Made by a program: the position numbers and the translations under genes. The notes under the pieces were generated by a model. The model made no database searches, had not been told where the DNA came from, and was given only the letters and a program-made list of their open reading frames with translations. A DNA stretch of 64,000 bases from Lunularia cruciata (Eukaryota > Streptophyta > Marchantiopsida > Lunulariales > Lunulariaceae), in the NCBI GenBank assembly GCA_948567375.1, contig OX419755.1:76840931-76904930 (forward strand). Reading direction: 5' to 3'. Of the stretch, positions 1 through 12,939 are shown piece after piece (positions within the stretch are counted from its first letter, which is position 1; each line of letters opens with the position of its first letter).

Positions 1-2188
1 TTCTGCTTTGGGAAATAGTGCTCCGTGACGAGATGGTAAACGATGACAGTCTCAAAAATACGCTGTTTGTTTACTTCCTTCAGATTGTCAGTAGAGGACA
101 AATTACTAAGTCGTCAGCACAAGGACCTTCTCCTTCTTGAACTTCGATCAGGTGACAACGTCTCAGTATGCATCGTCACTGCTGTGATCGCAATCATGTG
201 ACCGTTGCTTCTTGACAAAAGGGACTTGCATGGACTTACCTTACAAAGCAGAGGACCAGTTAGCAGTGGTTGTGGGGACTGAAGGATGGACTGTCTTCAA
301 GTGTTCATTGCAGCACAATCAGAAAACCATGAATGAGTTCACTAGACAAATGAAAGATTCAGGTAATGTAGGTTACGACCCTTGATAGCAACGTAATGCC
401 AATTTGCCGAACCTCACATTTGAGCTCGACTCCCTGTTTAATATTGTGTCGTCTCCTTTGAGGGCAATAGACAAAGAATTGTGCCAGGTCATGATCACCT
501 AGTAGAAGTTGTTGTCCTTTCTCTTGTAAAACAATGCATGTTTGAACTCTTAGCTCATGCTATAACGAATTCCGCACTTATTTTCAGATCCTGCTCAAAC
601 AGGACGCACTTTTGTGGATGTTCATACCTGCAGTAGATAGAGGCGCTTAGAAGGAAAAGTGGACCTCAACATCTATCTCTATATTGCAGGTTTATTGTCC
701 AATAGCTGCAGGACTGCCAAAATGAAGCTCACATCTCCGATCAAGGCTCAATATGAGTCACATGTTGGCCCAGTTCACTCCATCAAATTTCCACCCTTCG
801 ATGACAGAGTTTTCATGTCTTGTAGTTCTGATGGCTTTATTTGCGTATACAACGTTGCACAGGTATAGCGATAAACTCGACCAGCTTTTGGACTAGCAAA
901 TTCTTGCCATATTCGGTAGCTAGATAGGTACAATGCTTCCTGTGCTATATTCAACCACATTCTGTGACGAAAAGATGTTTACCAAAGCCTGTGGACACCG
1001 AACTTATATAAATGGCCCATCCTGTTCCTCTTGGACAGTTCAAGCCTATTCTCAGGCTTGAACCATCGGAGCAACACATATTTTGCGCGAGTTGGTGTCC
1101 TTTGCGGCCTCTTCTTTTTGCAGCTGGAGACGGAGACGGTCACCTCTTTCTATATGATTTGCAGGTACTGAAGAACTTAGACTGGAAATCGGCGTCGACC
1201 ATCTCTTTTACCGTGCTTCTTCTTCAAGATTTATGGTGATATAAAAAATGGAATGAGTAATCGAATGACTTCTACCAAGTGGGATTTTCTTACATCAGAA
1301 AGGTTTTTGATCGTGTCTCTCAAAAGACTTTAGACATTCTACTTATTCCGTACCGTTCTTATATCCGGAAACTCGACGAACTCTTCTCTTTTAGTACAGT
1401 TCTCCCTGGATTTCGTGACTGAAAAAAACGTCGACCGAGAGATCTGTTTTGTCTTCCGGGAAATACCTTTACATGGACCTTATAACCACTTATGAGATAT
1501 TTAAGATATGTTTGTCACTTCTACTGAGTATCCATACACAGTTATTTCCTGAAATACCTGCATAGTCATCACAACTTCTTCCTGGTTAGATGAGTGCGTC
1601 TTGCAAGAAGCATTGTTCATTTATCAGCTCAACGATTTAGCAATACTCGCCACTTAATTGGTTTGGACGCAGAATATTTCCTTCACAATAATATTACGTT
1701 GCTTGTCAGCTTAAGCAGTCATCTGTAAATTGACATCAGTCTGCTTAAATGTTGTGGATTGCTCAAGGAAAGAGAAGTACGCTTCATCCAGCAATCGCTC
1801 TAAATGCCAGTGGGGAAGGAAATGCGATATTTGCAGTAGTTTTTAATCAACAGCAGCCGCAGTATCTTGCGTGTACAGATGGCCTGCATGTGAAGGTAAC
1901 GTGGGAACAACGGTACATTCAATGTCCATAATGTAGGATTTATTCTTGTAACTGGGTTCTAGAATTTGTGCTTCGACTTGCAGGCAACAAAATGAATCAA
2001 GACATTCTTTTGGTCCGAGGTCCATTCAATCTCTGCCAGGATTGATGTTCACTCGTCCACTTATATTCCAGGTTTATAACGTACACCAAGAAAAGGATGC
2101 TGGAAAGAAAGCAACTCGCCTCTTTGGCTCAAAGTGCTATGAAGCATTCATAAGTACAAGTGACCAGACTCAGAAGTGCCTTGCTTAG
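1..2188 (+). CDS. WDR34: WDR34-like IFT dynein intermediate chain (5' partial)
   Basis: Encodes the C-terminal WD40 propeller of a protein like WDR34/DYNC2I2, an intermediate chain of the cytoplasmic dynein-2 motor that drives retrograde transport in cilia. Clear exons: about 252-362, 690-862, 1039-1164, about 1773-1895 and 2072-2188 (stop TAG 2186-2188); phases agree from 252 onward. Matching blocks, in order: VVGTEGW..FKCSL, ESHVGPVHSIKFPPFDDRVF, SCSSDGFICVYNV, SWCPLRPLLFAA, LFLYDLQ, FAVVFNQQQPQYLACTDG. Human WDR34 has the same order (GTEGG..LKCSL, HGGPVYSV, RWSPVRPLVFAA, DLQ, CLEFNSQQTQLLAAGD; from memory). A fragment reading LLWEIVLRDEM at 3-35 and an open stretch at 84-151 may be earlier exons, but their phases do not join. 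The start of the gene lies left of the window. Another WD40 dynein intermediate chain is possible but fits less well. Confidence 0.75.
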
Positions 2189-5100
2189 ATTCATGCTCAA
2201 CCTCTCGCAACTTTAGTACACTTATGAACGTCGTTGAGGTGCTGTTGACGCAGCTTGTGAATTTCCATATTTAGGAGTTTTTGTCATCTATAAGAGATTT
2301 TCCATCTCGGTCTTCTAGATGAAAGTGTATAAGAATGAAGGACCCTGTAATCTTGACGTTTGCACGAACCCTCTAAAGTAGTGACTGCTTACAAACGCCT
2401 ACTAATGTGCCCAACTTTCAAGGTGGACCACAGCTTTCAAGTCCAAAGGTTTTACGTGATCCACACAGGACGGCATCAGATACGATGTGCCAACGTTGAA
2501 AAGGTCTCAATGTGGAGCCAATGCTTTGGTCAAGGCATCGTCGCTAACCCATTCCAATCCCGATCGTCTATAGAGAAAAATAGGATCATTACAAGTCGTA
2601 CGGTAGCAGGTCTCGCATCAGCGTTCCCTCGAGAGGGCATTTCCCCGTTTCGAGTGCTGTTGAAGAGATCATGTTCTTGTGTTTCTTGCACTGGAGTCTA
2701 AGGCCAAATTTCTAGACTTTGACCATATGCTTTTCCATCATACTGCCCATGTTTCCAGTTTCCAAGGACAGTGGGAGACTTTTAACCTCTTAGTATCTTA
2801 AAAATTCCGTGCTATCAAGTTAGGCTAAGTTGTCCAGACGACCGCTTTAGATGCAAGACAGAGAGCACTCGGGAAGAAGTGCTATTGGCAACTTGAAACA
2901 TCATCATTGACCTCGTCAAATCGGTGCATTGTTCGGTCTTGATGCCTTCCAACCAAGTAAGTGCAGCGCATCTCTAGCGATAATTAGTCCTGTAGTAGAA
3001 ACACTATCAGCATGCTTTACTTAGCTTGGACATATCCAAACATAAGGACGATTCTAGGAAAGAATGGGACCATAACGAGGTGAAAACCAAGAGGAACCTC
3101 TAATCCTAGTTAAAAGATCGAAGAAGCATTAAAGTCAAGCTGACTACGTCTGATGTTTGACCATCGTCCACGTGGGGTATCGGGAGAATAGAAGAGTAAT
3201 GGCAACAACTTTTGCACACTACTCTCAAACATTTATGTGGGTGATACCTGTCTTTACTGTGTCGATTGTCCGCACTGAGTGACACACTGGAAAGCAACAC
3301 TCGAGATATTGTTGAATGGAAGGCATCGCTAAAGAGTGGGTCCCTTTAACCAGTCCTCAGCAAAATGACAGAGTTTACCTTCTTATGAGTAGCCGTTGAT
3401 CAGTGTTGTTTCGATCTATTGCAGGCACTGCTCGTGGCAGATCCCATTCACACATTCCTGAGCTGCTACCGTTTAGGAGTGCTCGTTTCTTGCCTCCCTG
3501 CCTATCAATTCCCTTCCGTAAAAGAAGAAGAAAACTAGACAAATAAACACGAGTTCCACACCCATTGTACGTTGGTACATGTTCTACTTCTACTCAGGCG
3601 TTTCCTTTCTCCCATTCACATACTCCAAGAAGGAATCGTAACTACCTAACTAAATCTTCAAAGGTACCCCGTCAAGTCACCAATGAAATCTAATCAAGTA
3701 AAAGAAGAGGACAGAAGCAGAGTGAACATGAATCTTCCGGGATATTAATTAAGGCGTTCTTTGTCTTAATTTCCTCACTTATTAGTCCACATGGGATTAT
3801 TCTTTGTTTTGTCCTCTTTTTATTTGAATGCACATCCAGAGTACTGCAAATTTTTTTGAAGGTAAACATCCGCGAAGAAACCCATCATATAGGACGAGAG
3901 AAGATGACCGAGAGTCAAAGAAAAAGTTATCCTCAACCGGCACAAGAATCTAGAGAAACCAGGCTTCCAGTTACAATTACCCAGAATTATCGTCAATGTA
4001 ATACTATCGAATTCAAGAATGTGACATGAGGAGCTTTGGAATATGTGTGGAAGGCATTAGACATTTCGTTGCGACTTCGCTCTTAATGGACCTTCACGAA
4101 ACACCTTGGACACGCTTTGGAGGTAGGATTTGGGAAATTCCCTGGAATTGGAGAACAAGATGAACTCATCTTCGCTGGGTGGTGGGGTGGGGAAGAAAGA
4201 GGGAACATAAAGAATGTAAGAGGTCTCCGCTGTCGTCAATGACCACAAACCCCAACTACCCAACAACCGGATACTGGAGAGGTGTGAAGAGATAATTTGG
4301 GGATGTCGTTGTCTGGGTAGCTACGGATTGACAAAAGCAGTGCTCGGTAAACTGTCTTGTCAACTTCCCGGATAAATGTGGAACTGACCGGCTTCGAATG
4401 GACTTTATGAGCACTTCCGGGAGCTATGGCTACTATCGGGAATACTTCTGCATGTGCTCACCTGTTTCTGTCGATACGGAACTTGTTAACGGGCCGGCAA
4501 TTCCCAGAGTCCGCCGGAGCAAGTTACACATTGGCCGGAATGCGCCGAACATTCTTATAAACAATGTCTTAACAGATGTCGCGAATCGTGCAACAGTGAA
4601 AAGTGCATGCTGCGCGTTTTTGCGAGCTAAATCTACTCCTAAAGGGAGACAATAATCACAACCAATACTGCAACCGTGATGCCCCTGTGACACAAGCATC
4701 CATCCTCAGAGGTGAGAATTGGACTGTGGTTCAGAAACCGAGCATGAAGTTATCAAGCAGCTAAACTCGGAAAGTAAAGCGTTGGAAGAAAGGTGTATGG
4801 GCAAATCATGTTCTCTGTGAGGTGATGAACTGACGGCAAAAGAGCGAGAGATGAAGTCGTCCTCCACCAGTCTGTGAGTTTGAAACTGAAAAGTGAAGGA
4901 GAGACGTGGCAACTGGGCGTAGGAAAACGTTGTCGAGAAGTCGCTAGTACGATGTTGATTCGACAGTCCCATCCCGGTCCGTCAGCTTCACAGCATCTTC
5001 ATCATCTGAGAGAAGTGTCACAGTAACCAGTAACAGCTGCTTGAGTGGAGGCAGCAATGTGACAGCACAGACATCGCTGGAATGTGGCAACATTTGACCA

Positions 5101-7456
5101 ACAGTGATGCAACCTAGGAAGGTGCTGCTTATGCTCCGTTTTCATCTGTTCTTCTTTCTTCAACTAGTGTCAAGTGATGTATGAACTGAGACATGTGCTA
5201 AACACACTCTGAAATAGTGCATGACATAAATCCCGTTGCTTGATCCCCTCCTTGCCAGTAAGTGGAGACCGATCAAACAGAAGTATGATGACCAAGACTT
5301 TGTAGCTTTGTGCTTACGTGTGTATACCTTTACATAGAGAGTTGCGCGTGAATGGAGATCGATGCACAGGCAGAAGATCGAGAAGACTTTTGTGGCATTG
5401 TCGCTTACGCATAGACAGCTTCGGATGGAGAGTCCTCGGCACGTAAACTCACTGTGGTGAAAACCCAGTAGGATGAAAGCCCTGACACCATGATTCTGGT
5501 TTGAATCTTCATTTGATATGGGCCTTGGATTTCTGTGGAATCAGAAGGCAGTGCTCTTCTCTCCAACATCTTTTTCTGGAGGCACCAGGTGCTGTAGGCA
5601 TTATAATGACTCTTGTCTCCACATATAGACTCTTGAAGTGACTAAATAGGTTGTTTCCAATAGACTCCAACTGAATGTCAAAATGCCTGAGAACTGATGA
5701 AGGGACATCGAAATCTCCTTGACAGACATCCTAAAAGTGTTAGGTCTTGGTGTCCTTTACTTGGTCAGCTTCAATACCAAATGTATTTGACGAATCTCTC
5801 AAGAGACAAATAAGAGAAACCTTATACACCTGCTTGATCACTTCCCTTGATGATGAGTACTAACTTCTAACTTGACCGAAACTAAGACATGAAATTTACT
5901 TGAGCAACAGATCCCATGTCAATTGATAGACATATTAACACTTGTTCGATGAAAAGAATTTGATAGATCCTAATGTCTTACCGTTTGAAAGTATGAAGTA
6001 CTTAAGTAGGAAAAGAATGCACTGAACCAAAAGGCGATGATCAATATGACTTTTATGCATATTAACCTCAATTGCTGCAGATGAGACCTTAACTTCTACA
6101 TATGGATATGTAGACCATTCAGAAAGGTGTACTAAGCTGTAATTAAGTTTTTATTTATGTGTTGAATAAGAAGTTAGTTGCATCTTCGTTACTCACTTGT
6201 GTATGTGGTTCTACATTAGATGCAGCAGCAGTCTATATGACATGGTGTCTTTTTGGATGATAGAGGATAACTACACATGATGCTCTCGGGATAAGTGTTT
6301 ACCATGGTACAAGAGAGTGGATACCTTGCTTGGAGGGAATGTTTGTATGCTTTGCAAACTACACAAGTTAAGTTAGACTTATACTTGGTCCGAGATAATC
6401 CGGTAATAGTAGCGAATATTGTGGTTACGACCCCTACATGTGATGCAGTGTCAGAAGGAGTGATTATTCGTCCTCCTGGATGGGCGGTAATTGGAATTGC
6501 AACCGGCCAGGTATCCAAGTATAGGGGCATGTAGTGAGGTCACCTTGGAGTTATATGGAGTGGTGTACATGGCGTTTTGCACCTTTGTTAAGGATTGCAG
6601 AGCACATATCATTCTAGATGTTGGGGAGTATCATTCTCATTTTCAAATTCCACCACATTTCGAAAGGGGGATCACCATTGTTCTACCGAGAGCATTGGTT
6701 GGTGCAATCCATAAGAGAACTCTCACATTAGGAGATATTTTATAGGGTATCCACATTATTATTTGTAGACCATAAGATAGATTGATTGGTCTTCCCCTCC
6801 TACTTGTTTTCACGAGCGGGCGAGTTCTTCAGCATATGACAAATACATGTAGAAGGGTTTGACTATAGACCAGATAATATCAGCAAGTACAAAAGAACGA
6901 CTACGTTCTCCCGTATTTAGACATGCCCCAAGTAGCTCTAATTGATATGCAAACTGTTAATTACTTTGCGACATGAAAGTGACCGTCTGAGGGAGTTTTA
7001 CTATGGACCTCTCCACCCTAGCAAGACCAAAGTGGAAGTGGATCCCCCGTACTGCGAAAGGGTTCTGCTCTTACATCTAGAAAGACAAAATTCTCACCAC
7101 GTGAAATGGATATCGAGAATGTCCGAAATAACCATCAAAATATTAGTTGGTGAAAGAGTGTAATAACAACCCAGGAGTCAGCTGTTATCTGACTGATTAG
7201 CTCCTGAAGCCAATCTGTTTACACTACGGCACGATGAAGAACACTCTTTGATCTGACCGGGAACCGGAACTCCGTACTTCCACCTTTTTGGGAAGTGTCA
7301 CCAACTATAGGCTAGATTCTCCTCTCCGCTATTTTCCAGTAGGCAGTCGATGCTGGAACCACTTGTTCACTCTCTTCCAGTTAGCCAAATTTGCTGAAGA
7401 CTAAACTTTCCCTCCTCTCCGGTAGTACTGTCCAGTTAGGTTAGGTAGGCGATAGG

Positions 7457-7632
7457 TTACTGTAGGCAAGAGGTCACCCTGTCCCGTAACGCGCGTAAGG
7501 TACTGTAGCCAAGGGTTCGCTATCTGCCGGTAGACGATTGATGCCGGAGTATAAATTGCCCTCACTCAATCGCAGTAGGCGGTGGATAGTACTGTAGCCA
7601 AGGGTCGCTGTCCTGCGGATAGATGCCGTCGG
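7457..7632. repeat. Diverged short tandem repeat
   Basis: The motif gtactgtagccaagggt occurs at 7500 and again at 7589. Each copy is followed by a cgct..ctg(c)cgg..agatgccg-like tail. A third, weaker copy (ttactgtaggcaagagg) begins near 7457. The spacing is uneven (about 43 and 89 bp), so this is an old, degenerate array. Confidence 0.5.
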
Positions 7633-8738
7633 CATGCGGTATCGCTCCACCAGCAGGCGATAGTTGCAGTTGGCAGGAATACTTGTCGGTAAAATTTCCC
7701 AGGCGAATGCCTGGGAACGGCTGACAAACTATGAGTTCGCTGACTATTTCCCAAGTTTCTCCGTCGCCGGCGAAACATAAGCGACAGGTTACCTTCAAGT
7801 TTACCGATTCTAAGACCCGTCTACCAGGCATGCTCAGAAACTCTGCCGAAATGGTATACTCTTCGCCGGAACTCACCGGTCAGTCGGCAGGAATTCCCCA
7901 TCCTCTCCTGTGGTAAATGGATGCTTGAAGTTGCATGCAACAGTTTCAGGATCTTCAGTTTGGCTCGAATGTCACCTGACTACTTATTAGTGGAATCTGC
8001 AACGTGACGGTGAGGAATTTGAATCCATCTCACCGGAGAAAGAGTTTATATGGTGCACCTCATCTGTTTCTTTGTTCGGGTCAGTTGAGCTATTGGGGGG
8101 GGGAGACTGCGGTCTGGAAATGCGGCAGCCTTTTCAGTGCTTTGGAACAGCCGAAGTTTTCTAAAAGGTGACAGGAAGTAAGACAAGGATTGTGGTGCTA
8201 TGCACATGGAATTGCCAGACAGCTGACATCACCAGCAGTATGTGGGACTGTAACACCAGCACAGAATGTTCAAAAGCTAACAGCTGAAACTTCAACGAAT
8301 TCTTCCTCTTCTGAACTCCGAATGGGTTTGAGCATGAGGCCCGTAGCAATTCGCAGTCAGTTTTCAACGTTTCATCACTGAGTTCATGTACGTGTTGATC
8401 TCTTCTTCTCCCCTTTCTACCACCAACGCTGTATCTATCTCAGGGTGCTGGTCACGATTCTCCTCATTCGAATTGCGCCATCCACGTGCTTGGATTTAGG
8501 CATATTTGTGCACTTTCGAGTCTGATTTCCATCCGATCAAATCGTACTCCTTCTGTCATCCACTCCATCCTCTCATGAATCGTTCCTTTCTTTCCTGGGG
8601 GTTTGTAATTAGCATAAAACTATTGTTAGAAAACTCGGGATTTGTTGCAGACGTGCCAAAGATCGAAGATCGAAGAGCATTATAAAATGAAAAAGTCTTA
8701 ACGTATTCTTTCAATCAATACACGACGACAACAGTCCT

Positions 8739-8779
8739 GACTGCCTGACTCGACGGACTGCCTGACTCGACGTCGAGTC
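8739..8779. repeat. 17-bp tandem duplication ending in a 16-bp palindrome
   Basis: gactgcctgactcgacg occurs twice without a gap (8739-8755 and 8756-8772). The second copy runs into the perfect palindrome gactcgacgtcgagtc (8764-8779). No gene is adjacent. Confidence 0.7.
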
Positions 8780-11700
8780 CACCAGATGAAATGCAGCCGT
8801 TAAACATATTTGGACTCCAAGTCTCCTTGAGATCATGATCCAACAGTAGGAAATACAGAGTAATGATGCAAATATATAAACTGTAAATAGATACTGCAGA
8901 CGGATAGACTTTCGATGCTCATGACGTACTGACACCTTCGCCTTAACGGATTTGGCAACCCATCAAAGCCAGGAGTTCAATGCATATCCCACTCTTCTAA
9001 GTTCTCGGAATTGTGTGCTGTTTGCATGGCTATTTCATGCCATGAATCAATACTATTGTTTTAGCATATATCCAAATCCCCTAGTTCTCCAGGCTAATAA
9101 AATCTCTTTCAACTTGATTTGTTCTTGTACAAGCAACAAATGGACAAATCCTACTCCTTGAATTAAAGATCTTTCGTAAATTCAGAGTCATGATCTGAAA
9201 GAAATCCCTCCACAATAAATGATAGAATTATCAGCAAAGTCAAGATTAAGCGAATGTGGTCCATACTTAGAGGTTGGGTGGATTAAGCATTACATTCTAG
9301 AACTGCCTTTAGGATTATGCCTTTTAGATTCCTCTGCACGTTCTTCTCATCCAGGATATCTATAATTCCAATCTTACTTTATACTTTAAAAGTCTTAGTT
9401 CTAAGGTGAAGGACGGCACTGAAACTTTGTAGGCAAAATCAGGAATCATTATAAGTTAAAATGTTGTATGTACTGAATACAACCGAATTTGATGTTGAAT
9501 GGTAAATCATTTTCAACTGCAATTGTTTTATATTATTTTCTTAATTAAATCAATTTCAATAAAGGATTTAACCAAGGGAATTGATATTTTCACACCCACT
9601 TTGTGATAATTCCACTCCTCTATTTGCAGGGTAGCCTCCATTGGCGTCGGATCTGAGACCACCTACCTTCGTCGTTCGAGAGTGCTAAAGTTATCGCTCG
9701 GATATATCTGGGCCTAGAAATATCAAAAACATGGTGTGTAAATATCAGTTCCCTTAATAAAAAACGAATCTGAGAACCATCATCCATCAAGGTTAATATC
9801 GATTTTTGGACATTAATATAGCCAGTGTATTGTAAAGTAACGCAGGAAGTCAAAGTACAGTATAATATGGAGATAGATGAAGTTTTTGCATAGCTCTTCC
9901 ATGGGTGGGTTCAAGCTCATAGTCTACATGTAAAACTAGGATATTTTATAATATAAATAAACCTCGAGTGAATGTGAAGGGAACTGATATTTCAGGCATT
10001 TGACCAGTATAGTCAAAGAGATGCGATAACCGGTCTTTGAATTAGAGTATGGTAGCTCTTCCTTCCTTTCGTTAAACATCAACAAGCAATTTCCTATCCG
10101 TAGAAATACAATTCATCCTAAGTTTGGTGATATTTCTTGAATTCGTGTCAAGACACTGTAATTACTTTGCAGTCAGCCATTAAGAAACAGTGTTACCTTT
10201 GAGTTTTCCTTTTACGGTTTCGAAGGGGTATTTTCTATTTTTTGCTACTATATCTACGTGTTTTACTCGTAAATCAAAAATTGATTTTCAAGGAAATGTT
10301 TCCAATTTGTTCGCCTAATTGTGGCTTTTTTTTTTTTCTTTGCGTTCAGCTATTTCATACAAGTTGATTCTGTGCATCTCCTAATCATCTCCCAAAGGAA
10401 GAAAAAGGAAGAAAAAATTTAAAAGAAAAAAACTTAAGTATGAAACACAAAAATTCTAAAGTAAAATCTGGTTTCTTTCAGTTACACGTTATATTAAAAT
10501 TCACGCGCGCTTCTACATACAATTACGCTTGTAGTAGATCTTCACTAGGAAATCTAGATCTTAAATATTGAGCTTGTCTAGAGGTGCAAAAGAAAAGCCA
10601 TGAAACTCAACAGAACGTTGGAGGGTAAAATATATAAAATATAAAATACCCCATGTAATAGGTTCAATATAACAGATTAACAGCGCATACATGTATATGC
10701 GAATCTTTGTCTAATACTTCCTCTTAGCTGGAGGGAACCATGACCACGATAAGGGATGACTGTTTAAAATTCACAACGATAAGAAATTTGAGACGACTCT
10801 ACTGTGGGACTGTATTGTTTAAATTCACTTCTAAACAGGTATATCTTATTAAATGCATCATTGTCTGTAATTCAAGTCTTCTTCTTGGTGGACTAAACAA
10901 GGAAATATTTTGGTGAAGCGTGTTGATGAATATATTACAAGTTTGGTGGTTTTTATTTACTTTTAAGAGTGGGTTTTAGAATTATGTACGATATTAGCTT
11001 GACATTCTCCATCTAGCGACTTGGACTCTTAGCTAATTTAGTTATTGCTAGTATAAAAAAAAAAGAGCCTCCATGGCTACAAATGAGAGCAACTAGAAAT
11101 CTGTAAGTCTAGAGCAGATTGCTCACCTCAAATTATTTAACTCTTTTTTGATATTACTAACATGCTAAGAGTGGATATGTCTGGGTATTTTAAATCAACA
11201 ATAATTAATGATAATATCAATTTACTGCGGGAAAGGTACTGTTTAGTTTTTCATAATCTTTAACTAAGAGAATAATTAACTGAAATCTATCATTTGTTTG
11301 CTTTTCATGGATGAAATGGAGTAAACATCATACAATGGAGGATTTCATTTATAGGCTTTTTTTCAGTTGCGTAGAGTCCGTAAGGAAATTCACATATAGA
11401 ATTCTCATAGCCGCCGTAAATCGTTAAGGGTCATGAAAATTGTGACCCATAATATACTCGGGTTAGGGACATTCCACAAAATATAATTAGGATATTCTCT
11501 AGTCTGAGTGGTATCATTTATATTTCTTTTTTTCCCTTGACATGCGTAGGCACCGTATCCATTGTCAGATAATTCATGTAATATATTCTGTAATCCTCGA
11601 TGTTATCCAATCAATTGATATAATCAAACAATTTTAAGAATTGAAATCTCCCCCGAAGCTTTCATCACCCGTTAAATTTTATGGATAATCATATCATATC

Positions 11701-12939
11701 ATAGAAATCACTCAAGTTAAGAAAGTGAAACCCCCCAATGCGTTCAAGGTTTATAGTTTCCGTCTATTTCTTTCACTTTCTCTTTAGGTAATGATGGGTT
11801 AAGGTTAGAATCTTCAACTTTATGTAGGGAAGAGAATGATTGAAATCTGCGAGGAATTAAGATTTAGGCTGTAACGTGACGACAGTGGGGTAGACTGTAC
11901 GAAATCCGGTGACTGGAAGGCGTCGGTCTTAGAAGCTGGGTCACCGGCTATACAATGAACAGGCGGAGGCGGGGACGGAAGGGGCTTGGGAAGTTGACCA
12001 CAGCTCCTCTTTTTTCTTGTGTGCACTCGTCTATCATTTCCTTTCCCATTCTTCTCTCCCTATCGGCCGAGAAAGCACAACACCTGTCACGTAGTGCTCC
12101 TGTTCGATCTTTGCTTGTAGACGCGGACTGCTACGAGCTTGAAGAGGGTCGAAACATCATGTGTACGTTAATTCAGGCTCGGGTTGTGAATCCGAGTTTC
12201 TGGGTTTGAGTTTTAGAGGAAATTTGAGGAGATATGGTGTTTGAGAGGAGGACGACTTCTTGTGGAGGAGGAGGAGGGTGGGAATGAGGTGCGGTGGGTG
12301 AAGGATGAGTAGTGGAATGGATGTGTGCAGTATCGGGGGCGGAAAGAGGGAAGGATGTAACAGCTGGAGATGTAGAAGAGATCTGGTCCGAGGTGGAGAT
12401 TGTCGCTGCAATCCCATTCGCCTCGAACTCAAGGGTGTCTGGTTCATCGTTACTTGAGGGGCGTGAACAGTGTGTTTTACTCGATAGTTTTATGGCGGAG
12501 GATATGAAGTCGTATTAGTGTAAATGCTAGTTGTGAACTTGTGATTGTGGCGGGCAGCCTCGGTGGTGACTACTGCCACTTCACAGTGTATTGCCTATGT
12601 CTAAGAGATGGAGCTCGTAGGCTGCGGAAGTCGTACCCGAGCAGGCCATGGGTTAAATCTTTTGACTGAGGAGGTTGATTATCGGGGACAGGTTCCTTTG
12701 GCCGAACATGGAGTGAATACAGGGGATAGTTCTTTGCTTGCTATCGAGCATTGAGAGCAGGATTTGGAGATAAAGGTCCGGGTGCTTGAAGCAGATTGTA
12801 AGATTTGTGCTCGGTCAGGGAGTCTTAGGGAACTGTTGATGTCAACCGCGGTTGAGCTTTTGTTAATTTGCTCGTGAGTCAGGCTACGGCCTTTGACGAG
12901 AAGCACTTGTGCAGTTAGTGGGTAGGTGTGAGGAGCAAG

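Larger units (their letters stand above)
2189..12939. other. Long spacer without a recognisable gene
   Basis: No exon chain with family similarity was found on either strand between the WDR34-like stop and the BAR-protein start. Open frames are short and match nothing I know. The region becomes more AT-rich between 9000 and 11900. It holds a diverged tandem repeat (about 7457-7632), a 17-bp tandem duplication with a palindrome (8739-8779) and a frameshifted open stretch (6302-6745). The last 900 bp, rich in GAG/GGA runs on the plus strand (for example 12245-12300), probably contains the promoter and 5' leader of the next gene. That is inference from position only. Confidence 0.6.

Noticed and set aside
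2360..2701. 113-codon frame after the WDR34-like gene
   Set aside because: No similarity, no in-phase connection to the preceding exon, and the WDR34-like product already ends at 2188 as expected.
12157..12447. 96-codon Pro/Leu/Ser-rich frame on the minus strand
   Set aside because: It is a by-product of the purine-rich leader of the BAR gene on the other strand, with no domain.
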